64,000 bases of DNA from Prorocentrum cordatum (Eukaryota > Sar > Dinophyceae > Prorocentrales > Prorocentraceae). The position numbers were made by a program, and so were the translations under genes. Location of the stretch: contig CAUYUJ010019288.1 in NCBI GenBank assembly GCA_963575745.1, forward strand, positions 70,001-134,000, in the 5' to 3' direction. The notes beneath the pieces are model-generated. The model ran no database searches. It saw only the letters and a program-made list of their open reading frames with translations, and was not told the origin of the DNA. Positions 55,761-64,000 of the stretch are shown here, piece after piece (within the stretch, counting starts at the first letter, position 1; each line of letters starts with the position of its first letter).

Positions 55761-56964
55761 GCTGCGCTGAAGCGGTACCTCTCCGAGGAGGAGCAACTCA
55801 GAGCACGCGCGTGGATGGGCCGGAACGCAGCAGAGCAGGCGAAGCGCTGGAGCTCGCAGAGGACACCTGGCTGGAAGAGGTTCGCGTCGGCTGACACGGG
55901 CGTCAGGGTGGGGGCGGGCGGCGGGGGGAAGAATGCGAAATTTCCCGACTGGCCAGAGCGCGAGCAAGGAGCGGCCCATTGGGCCAGGACTCTCCTGCTG
56001 ACAGGAGTGGTGCTCAGCGACTATGACCTCCTGGGCGAGTTCCAGCTGAGGCTGGGGGAGGAGGCCTGGGACCTGAGGGCGAGGAAGACCGCCGGTGAGG
56101 AGCTCGGGGCGGGCCTGGGCGGCAGGCTCGAGAAGCTCGCCACGTGCGCGGCGGACCTGTCGAGCAAAAAGGAAGTGGGCGGCTACAGGAGGAAGAAGCT
56201 CTGCTTCGTGGCCCACCTGCACGTGCGCGCGCCGTGCAGAGTGATGCCCATGCAGCCAGAGGAGGCGAACCTCACCTGCCTGCTGACGCTACAGAGCTGG
56301 GACTACCTCATGGGCGTCGCGAGTTCCAGGGGCCCGGAGAAGCTGGCTGCCTTCGCGGACCAGCCCGAGGTGTTCAACCAGAGGAGGGCGGACATAGAGT
56401 GCCTGTTCTGGGGCGCTGTCCCCATCTACCTCGACTTCTCAGTCGGTGAAGTTTTGGCCCCGGCTGAGGCCCTGCGGGCTCCAAGGGGGGCGGCGCTGCA
56501 GCTGAGCGCGGCGGAGGCAGGCCAGCCAGACACGCTCGCCGTGGACTGGCAAGAAGCTAGCGACGCCCGCGGCAGCACGAGGCAGGACGAGTACGGACTG
56601 ACTTGGGTCCGCAGGCAGGCGCTGGGAGGCCTGTTTCGGCTCCGAGAGGGGGGGCTGCCCGAGGGGCGCACCCTGCCTTCTGTGCTGCTGGTGCCCGCCG
56701 CGAAGCCGTGCAGGCTGGGGAACATCAGCGCTGACGGCCGCTGGCTGGAGGACGAGGAGTTCTACCGCAAGGGCGCGCTCATCCAGAGGAAGAATGGGGA
56801 GAGCGCGCGGGGGCTGGGCTCGGGCTGGGCGAAGCTGAGGACGGAGCGCCCGGAGTACTTCAGCCCTGACAAGGTCCTGGTCTGGCTGCGCCCAGAGGCG
56901 ACGCGGGATGAGCTCATGTGCTGCTCGCTGGCTGACTTGGCGCCTGAGAACTCGTTGATCCAGT
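55761..56964 (+). CDS. Long coding segment, unknown conserved-looking domain
   Basis: About 400 codons without a stop and with clearly protein-like, mixed composition: AALKRYLSEEEQLRARAWMG, WARTLLLTGVVLSDYDLLG, KLCFVAHLHVRAPCRVMPMQ, RADIECLFWGAVPIYLDF, DEYGLTWVRRQALGGLFRLR and KLRTERPEYFSPDKVLVWLR. No catalytic motif or family was recognised; a DDE-type or RNase H fold was looked for and not seen. It starts at the proposed splice acceptor and ends at a 7-bp tandem duplication (56958-56970, ATCCAGT ATCCAG) that breaks the frame; removal would join ENSLIQ to VDSLQAE in the next segment. Together with its neighbours it may form one very large protein ending in a cysteine protease. Confidence 0.6.
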
Positions 56965-56970
56965 ATCCAG

Positions 56971-58302
56971 GTGGACTCGCTGCAGGCGGAGCACGCAGAG
57001 GTCGTGAGAGCCAGACATTGGCTGAGGAGACAGATAAAACACGCCCTCGGACCGAAACAGACGCCCCGTCTGCAGGTGACGGACATCAGGTTCAGCAGGC
57101 TGGGAAAGGTAACCCAGGAGAAGAGGGCGTCCAGAGTGCGAGCCGCCGCGCGCCAGGTGGCGATGGCGACGGGGGAGGCGCCGACGATGGAGTCGAAGGG
57201 CCTCGCGCTGGTGAGCGCGCCCCTCGCCGTGCACGCTGCCTGCGTCAGGGGCAGCGAGGGCGCCCGAGGCGTGCTGAAGGCTCTCCGAATGAGCGGCGCC
57301 CTGGCAGCCGTCCCGAGAAAGGGCGGCCCTGGCCTGCGTCTGGCCACCGGCCCTGAGTGGGGCGACTTCGAGCTGGGGTCCTCTAGGCTGCGTGGGTCCG
57401 TCCCGCAGCAGAGGGCCAAGGACTTGGAACTCGCAGCGCCTGCCCCGCCCGACTGGCGCCAGCTGGCCGCCCTCCGGGATAAGCAACAGGAGGGGGCGCA
57501 GGAGCTGCGGGGGCGGGTCCCCACAAGCTTGCGAAAGGAGGTGGAGGGGGCGCAAGAGCCGCCGTTGGACTGGAGTGACCCCCAGCTCGACTTTTGCAAG
57601 GTTCTGGGCGCCTGGGCTGGCCCTGCCCTCACGCGAGCGGAAGAAGAGAGGGGGCGCGGTGTGCAGCCAAGCGGGCCCATCTTGGCGCACGCCCCCAGCG
57701 GGGAAGGGTTGGCGCTGGGCGACCTTGGGGGGGGGGGCCGAGATGCTAGCGCGCGCTCTGCGCCCGAGAGACAGGAGGAACCTGCTGATGACCAGGCTGT
57801 GCAAGGTCTACGGCAGGAAAACAGCCAGCAAGGGGGCGGCGCGTGCGAAGACGAATGCCACGCGGGCGCGCAAACGGCAGCTCAAGAGGGCTGTCGCACG
57901 CAGGAGGCGCAGGACTTGGCTGAGTTGCGGCGGAAGGTCGGGGCGGAGGCCGCTGTCAGGTCCCTCCTCCCTGCCATCGGGGGGGCCTTCGCGAAACCGA
58001 AGGCGAAGCAGCGGGCCAAGGGCAAGGCAGCCGCGAAGGGGGCCAGCGAGAAGGAGAACGCGAGGCGGGCCGAGCGGCCTGGCTGGCTCGCCGCCAAAGG
58101 GAGACGGAAAGAGGCCAGGAGGCGCCTGGGCCTCGCTGCGGCGCAGCAGGGCTGCCTGAAGAGACGCCGGAGGCGCGGGCAGGAGGGGGGGCTGGAGGTG
58201 CAGACCAAGCTGCCCCGAGCTCTTCGGCTGCTGGGCGCCCTGGGCTCCGCGCCGGGCCCCCCGTCGCAGCGCCGCAGAGGGGCGACTGCGGCGAGTGCGT
58301 AA
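56971..58302 (+). pseudogene. Basic/helical coding segment, frame interrupted
   Basis: Continues from the previous segment (VDSLQAEHAEVVRARHWLR, GVLKALRMSGALAAVPRKGG, DWSDPQLDFCKVLGAWAGP). At a run of ten G (57726-57735) the likely reading moves to another frame for about 50 codons (EMLARALRPRDRRNLLMTRL, KTNATRARKRQLKRAVA) and returns near 57895 (DLAELRRKVGAEAAVRSLLP, ERPGWLAAKGRRKEARRR). The frame ends in TAA at 58300, but the same frame continues as protein-like sequence beyond it, so this stop looks like a mutation. C-terminal half is Lys/Arg/Ala-rich, possibly nucleic-acid binding. No family recognised. Confidence 0.5.
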
Positions 58303-58690
58303 GGGAAGGGGGGGCCAAAGGCGAAGCCCGCTGCCGAGGGCGCTGCGGGGAGCGGCGCGGCCTTGCGCGACCTCTCCTTGCAGGTGGCGGAGCTGGGCCT
58401 CGCGGCCAGGGAGGGCCTCGACAAGCTCGAAGCCGATAGAGGAAGCGCGAAGAGAGAGGCCAGGGCCAGGGGGGCGGGCGGCCCTCAAGAGGGCCGCCAG
58501 AGCAGCGAGGGACGCCGCGTCGCGGGCGACGGAGGCCGCGAGAGAGGCTGCCAGGGGGCGGCCGCCGCAAGGGGGGCGATGGCGAACCTGGGCGCCTGGC
58601 GCGAGGACCGAAGCAGAAGCGGAGGACGCCTTGCCGGGCCAGCCTGCGCCACCCGCGGCGCCTCGCCAGGGCGAGCAGGCGAAGGATGGG
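58303..58690 (+). pseudogene. Helical linker coding segment
   Basis: In frame with the preceding segment after its stop: ALRDLSLQVAELGLAAREGL and LDKLEADRGSAKREAR. Near 58480 it continues in another frame (ALKRAARAARDAASRATEAA), with a stop at 58733. Ala/Arg/Glu-rich helices, probably a coiled-coil or linker. It leads into the protease segment by a further frame change near 58690. Function unknown. Confidence 0.4.
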
Positions 58691-60080
58691 GCAAGAGGCA
58701 GAGGCCAGGGCCGCGGCTTCCTGGGCCGGCGCTGACGCAGAGGCGGGCGACGCCTGGCTGGGCGAGATCGGACCACCCGCGGCGCCGCCCCGGGAGGGCG
58801 CGGGAGAGGAGGCAGAGGAAGAGGCCAGGAGGACAGACTCCAGGGCGGAGCGCGAGAGGGCGGCGCAGGCGGACGCAGCGCAGAGGGCTCAGCAGGCAGA
58901 GGCAGCTGCTGCGCGGGCGCCCGTGCCGGGGGGCTGGGCGCGCGTGGGGGGCCAGACGGTGCGGCCCCGAACGCTATCTGGCGACGGCGGTTGCGTCGTA
59001 GCGGTGACGCCAGGGCCGCGAGGCGAGGGAGGCGCCGTCACCTTCGTGTCCACGCGGGAGACGCACAAGAAGCTCAGAGAAGTGCAGCTCGCACTGGGTG
59101 TGGAGCACCTGCAGAGGCTCCCTCTGCCACCGCGGGGCGAGCCGCGGAAAAGGGCGCTCGCTGAGCTGTCGGTGGCACAGGCAAGGCAAGCGAAGACCTT
59201 GTGGTGCGCTACTCACGAGGCTCTCTTGCATCGGGCGGAGAGGGGCGCAAAACTCGCCTGGGACGAGGTGGGCGCGGGCGCGTTCGAGGTCTTCTGGCGC
59301 CTCTTGCCGCCGGACACGGTCTGGCTGCTTGCCTGGCTGGTGACGACGACCAACGCCGCCGTGCTGGCGCAGGACGTGCGCCCAGAGACGGTCCAGATGC
59401 AGTGCGACTGCAGGGGGCTCGTCGAGAAAGCCAGATGCGTCCTCGCACCTGTCTTCGCGAACGGCCACTGGACACTGCTCGCACTTGAGAGAGGGCCGCA
59501 GAGCTGGGGGGCACTGCGCCAGCTGCAGGAACGGGGGCGCGGGGGAAGGGCGTGGCCCACGGGCCTCCGAGAGCTCATTGCGAGACCGCGCTTGGGCGCT
59601 TCTTGCGCGCCAGGTGTGCGCCCGCAGTGCGCTCGCGGGCCAGGGCCTGCGCCCCCCCTGGGGAGACGCACTTTTCTGTCTCGCAAGGAAGAGCATCCAG
59701 GGGAACCCTGACTGGACGCCGCTCTACTTCGACTTCCTGTGGCGGGAGCACAGGGCCTGCCGCGCCGCGGCGGGCTGCCTGGCGGCCTGGCTCGGCGTGG
59801 ACAGGCTCTTGCGTTTCCCTGGATGCGTCCTGAAATCTATGCCCCTGCCCATCCGTCGGGGTGGGCCGGGCGCGGCGCGGGGGGGGCCCGGGGCGCCCGG
59901 CTTAGTCTGGCTGCGCCAGGAGGCGCGAGATGCATCCAGGGAGGGGCCGCCTCAGACAGGCCGCTCCCGGCGAGGGCAAACGTGGAGTTCCAGAGCGGCG
60001 CGCAGTGCGGCTTCTGGGCGCTGCACTTCGCCGAGGACGTGCGCCGGAGACGGTGCGGGCTCGGCTGCTGGAGCTCGGCC
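58686..60080 (+). CDS. Ulp1/C48-like cysteine protease, multi-exon or broken
   Basis: The segment from 58686 begins with a charged helix (RAERERAAQADAAQRAQQAE) followed by a compact domain: VWLLAWLVTTTNAAVLAQDV, CVLAPVFANGHWTLLALERG with the presumed catalytic His at 59466. A second piece in another frame, starting after an AG|G at 59699, has TPLYFDFLWREHRACRAAAG with the presumed Asp at 59731. A third, after an AG|G at about 59959, has EFQSGAQCGFWALHF with Gln at 59991 and Cys at 60006. His, Asp, Gln and Cys in this order, with HWTLL and Q-x4-CGF contexts, is the signature of Ulp1/SENP (C48) and related adenain-like proteases, which remove SUMO or act in transposon and viral-element proteins. 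The gaps (~220 and ~150 bp) fit introns better than a continuous frame. Exon borders are inferred. Confidence 0.6.
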
Positions 60081-60529
60081 CTGGGAAAGGCACGGGGTCC
60101 GACTGCCGTCCAGGGCCCGCCCCCCGCCCCCCCCCCCCCCCGACGCCGCGCTGGGCGATGGATCGAGGTCCTTTGTGGACGCGCCCTCGAAAATTTAGCC
60201 GCCGCGGGCGGGCCCCATGCCTTTCCCATCCCGCAGGGGGTTGGGGCAGTACGACCAGGGTTGGCGACTGCAGCGCCTGCAAGCGGTCCGGGAGCGCATG
60301 AACCTCTGAGCAGGAGCTCGTGCGGCAGGCGCTTGCCTGAGCGGGCAGGGGCTCCCTGGCTCCGAGGGCGCCTGCCTGCCTTCGGCCGCGCGGGCAGCGG
60401 GGGAGTTCCTCAGTAGAGTAGGCTGACGACGGCCATTCTGGCCTCGCGGTGGCCTCTGCCTGGCAGGAGGCCAGCCAGAGATGCCGCTCACAGAGACAGA
60501 CGCGGCGCGCTGACAGGAGCCACGCGGTC
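60081..60529. other. GC-rich 3' region, nothing assigned
   Basis: Follows the protease domain. Contains a poly-C run at 60121-60140 and no further recognisable motif. Confidence 0.4.
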
Positions 60530-60755
60530 CTGTCCAGACAGGGGACCTCAGGGAACCGCAGGGAGTCTCAGGGAACCTCAGGGAGCCTCAGGGAACCTCA
60601 AGGAGGGCCAGGGAGCTTCAGGGAGCCTCAAAGAGCCTCAGGGAGCTTCATGTAACCCCAGGGAGCTTCAGGGAGCTTCAGGGAGCTTCAGGGAGCCTCA
60701 GGGAGTTTCAGAGAGCCTCAGAGAGCTTCTGGGAGCCTCAGGAGCTTCAGAGATT
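60530..60755. repeat. CAGGGAGCTT minisatellite
   Basis: About twenty units of 9-11 bp (CTCAGGGAACC, CTTCAGGGAG), becoming TTCAGAGAGCC at the right end. Confidence 0.9.
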
Positions 60756-60955
60756 CTGTCAGAAATTGCGAAATCGTTTGATAAATCCTTACATTTCCGA
60801 TTGCAAACCGAGTCGAACAACGCAAAACGCTTGATACACCCTCACCCGTCTGCCACATTTCTGTAAGAAACAACCAAATCGCCGGATGCATCCTCGCATT
60901 TCTGACGGCAAACCGAGTCGAACAACGCAAAACGTGTGATGCATCCTCAGGTGTA
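60756..60955. repeat. 105-bp direct repeat pair
   Basis: GCAAACCGAGTCGAACAACG at 60803 and 60908, with flanking GAAATCG/CAAATCG and GATACACCCTC/GATGCATCCTC, indicates two units of about 105 bp. Confidence 0.8.
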
Positions 60956-60994
60956 TACCGTGGTCGGTGTTATCCGCAGAGACAGCCGCCGTAG

Positions 60995-61694
60995 GTGTGT
61001 GCCATGGTAGGTGTTATCTGCTCGCAGAGAAGCCGCTGTCGCCCTGACGGGCGGCCGCGCGCGTCCGGAAGGGCGGCCCTCCTCTCTCCCCCCCCCTCCC
61101 CTGCGTGGCCACGCAGCAGGATTTTTTCTCAATCGCCCCCCCACTACTCCTGCGGCCCCCGGCCCCGCCCCCTCCGCAGCGTCAGCCGCTCAGCCCGAGC
61201 CCGCGCCCCGCCGGCGGCCCCCGGCCCCGCCCCTTCCGCAGCCCCGACCGCTCAGCCCGACCCCGCGCGCCGCCGGCGGCATCATGTCGGCGGCGCCTGC
61301 TCCCTTCGGCTGCTCTTCGCCGCCGCCTGCTTGGAAAGCGAGCCTCGCCTGCCTCGACCCTTGGCGCAGCGCCGGGCAAAGCTCCAGGCAGAGGCCCAGC
61401 GCAAGGCAGAGGCCGAGCGCCAGCCGGAGAGCACGATCGGAAAAGGAGGCCGAGCGCCAGGCGGAGGCCGAGCGCCGGGCGGAGGCAGAGCAGCGGTTGC
61501 GGGCGCAGATCGGCGCCGACTTCCTGCAGCGGGCCGCGGCCCGCCAGCAGCGCGACCTCTCTGGCTACGGCGGCGTGCCGGGGGCGAGGCGGAAGAGCAG
61601 GCAGGGGGCCGCGCCCAGCCTCATCAAAACGACTTGCCTGCGGCAGGCGAAGATCGCGGAGAGGAGGGCCAAGGAGTGCTACGAAGACGTCTGA
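60995..61694 (+). pseudogene. Glu/Arg-rich coding end, frameshifted
   Basis: A frame with PRPLAQRRAKLQAEAQRKAE (about 61350-61425) gives way to another frame (EKEAERQAEAERRAEAEQRL, GADFLQRAAARQQRDLSGYG, KTTCLRQAKIAERRAKECYE) ending with TGA at 61692. The helical, charged repeats suggest a coiled coil; no domain is recognised. The 5' part (from about 61020) is Pro/Ala/Arg-rich and includes a TTTTTTCTCAATCGCCCC motif at 61122 followed by CCCTCCGCAG, which may be an intron. It may be the last part of the Ulp1 locus or a separate gene. Confidence 0.4.
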
Positions 61695-61767
61695 GCGGCC
61701 GGGGCAGGCAGGCCAGGACAGACGAGGCGACCACGCGGTGCGACCGCCGGCCGAGAGGGGGGCGCAG

Positions 61768-62540
<773 letters not shown>

Positions 62541-62541
<1 letters not shown>

Positions 62542-64000
62542 GTCGCTGCGTTGGAGTGGTCGAGAGTCGAGGTGTGCTGAGGAGGTTGCTATCGCTGCGG
62601 ATGAAGCCCAGGAGGCTCTGGCGGACCTTCGTTTGCCTGTGCAGGTGAAAAAGGTGGGCTACGTCGCGTCGGGCGTGGCCGCGGGGAGCGCGGTGCAGCG
62701 CGTCGCCAAACAGCGCCAGATCACCAGGCAGCGTTGGACGAGGAACCTTGGGCGCGAGCTCGCGACGGTCAGGCCTATGCGCAGGCGGGAGGAGGCCATG
62801 ATGAGCATGCTGCGTATTCGTGTGCGATGATTGCACATCCTCAAGCGCGCTGCTGGAGTTCGACGGATGGCACTGATCCAGAGCGCGGGCCTCGCCCCCG
62901 CGGCCCTCCACGGGGCGGCGGTGATGGGCGTGGCCGAGCGCGTCCTGAAGCCTGTGCGCACGCTCGCGGGGGCCCTTGCTGGAGTGACGGCAGCGGCATC
63001 TTTGACTACAGGCGTGGAGGTGCAGCGGGGCCCGCGTTATGATCCTATTTTCACGGCGACATTGGAGTTGCCCTACTTGTACGCGTCGTGGCTATGGGAA
63101 GCCAAGGTTTTTCTCACCCAGCTGCGTCGCGCATGGGAACTGGTGGTCTCTCGTATGCAGAAGGCCTGAAGCATGGTCTAAAGTAACGGCCACATTTTTC
63201 GGCGTTGTGGATGACACTCCGTCGAGTTGACTGGTCTATGCGATCGGCGCACGAGGTCATCACCGACGAGAACACGTATTTCTCTTTATTGGCTGTGGCG
63301 CCGCAGGACTTCCGCGATCTGCTGGGGGCTGGAGTCCAGCGGTCGCAGATGCGACGTGCCCAGCAGCACTTCCCAGGCTACGACGGAGAGGTGCTCTGGT
63401 ATCGCGCTGTTCGTGCGTGCACGAAGGGTCCTCGCGCCGTGCGAGACTCAGCAGAGCTGGGGGCTTTGCAGTGCCTGTGGCCGTGCGCTATGTGGCCGAG
63501 AGAGAAGAAGTTTTGTCATGGCTTTGCGTCCTCACCTAATCTCTTGCTTGTAAGAATGGCCAGCCCGAGACTTGGGTCCGCCGGCGGCTAGATTGTCCGG
63601 CCTTGCCTGAGGGCGCGGAAGAGGATCCATTCGACGAAGACACGCGTGAGCATGAGCGTAGGGTCGCCGCGCGTGAGTTGACGCGTAAGGAGGTGTTGGA
63701 GTCGGCCGACCCCATTTTTTTGATTCGGCCCAGCACGCTTTCGCGCTGCCGCTGATCCCTCCTGCGTCTGAGAGGCCCGATAGAACTCCTGAGCAGCGGT
63801 TTGAATGCGGTGGCCCCCGGGGTTCCCTGGGAAGGCCCGGTCTACGCGGATGAGGCTGGCCAGGATATGCAGACTCCCGAGGTCGCGCGATGTGCTTGGG
63901 CGTTCGTGCAGCTTGATTCCCAGGGCCGCCCCTTCCAAGGCCAGGTTTGGAAGCCTCCCAGGGATCCAGTCAGTGCCCAGGGCTGCCAGGTATGCGGGCT
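62541..64000 (+). mobile_element. Second LINE, 5'-truncated, runs off the window
   Basis: Starts immediately at the TAC array and contains only the part of ORF2 after the reverse transcriptase: VKKVGYVASGVAAGSAVQR, RTRNLGRELATVRPMRRR (one frame, to 62828); RAAGVRRMALIQSAGLAPAA, LHGAAVMGVAERVLKPVR, TGVEVQRGPRYDPIF (another frame, about 62831-63166); LRRVDWSMRSAHEVITDE, RRAQQHFPGYDGEVLWYRAV (63205-63480). From 63832 VYADEAGQDMQTPEVARCAW is the start of an RNase H domain whose first Asp is at 63849. The order (basic linker, LAPAALHGAA motif, spacer, RNase H) matches the post-polymerase part of ORF2 in the LINE at 44.8-46.5 kb, but the sequence is diverged, so it is another subfamily. Frame changes near 62830 and 63180 and a stop near 63752 make it non-functional. 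Confidence 0.75.

Overview
The window looks like nuclear DNA of a dinoflagellate, probably a large, GC-rich, repeat-dominated genome. The basis is degenerate CCCTAAA (TTTAGGG-type) telomere-like tracts, a LINE whose layout (zinc-binding ORF1, apurinic-type endonuclease, reverse transcriptase with an FIDD box, RNase H) is common in such genomes, enormous triplet arrays, and coding pieces that only join if short TIR-bearing introns are removed. This is inference. No rRNA, tRNA, spliced-leader RNA, CRISPR array or ordinary housekeeping gene was recognised.

Layout. 1-13.35 kb: subtelomere-like DNA, with CCCTAAA-type tracts at both ends (276-890 and 12955-13165), a 94-bp satellite plus a shared ~280-bp block repeated eight times, two 90-bp arrays inside a tandem 2-kb duplication (1126-5168), and a 102-bp array (7140-8425). 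13.35-19.5 kb: CTTGG-rich minisatellite and many short elements with terminal inverted repeats (TIRs), which I sort into families A, B, C and D. 19.5-41 kb: long triplet arrays (TCC, GGA, GAT, TAC), other minisatellites, more A and B elements, and a broken zinc-ribbon ORF at 20.4-21.35 kb.

41.0-47.2 kb: an almost full-length but mutated LINE (+ strand), inserted inside a long TCC array. 47.2-53.6 kb: simple repeats and unassigned GC-rich DNA. 53.8-60.1 kb: the only region resembling a cellular or mobile-element gene. It is a series of + strand coding segments: acidic, helical, a long conserved-looking segment, a basic segment, and an Ulp1/C48-like cysteine protease with His, Asp, Gln and Cys in order. 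Between two segments sits a 266-bp family-C element whose removal as a GT-AG intron restores the frame. Nearby frames are broken by homopolymer runs, a 7-bp duplication and one in-frame stop, so the locus is either decaying or affected by assembly indels. 61.0-61.7 kb: a short Glu/Arg-rich coding end. 61.77-62.54 kb: a TAC array directly followed by a second, 5'-truncated LINE that leaves the window inside its RNase H domain.

The two retroelements and the TIR families are the active or once-active mobile part. The triplet arrays appear to serve as LINE landing sites, and at least one TIR element appears to behave as an intron (introner-like).
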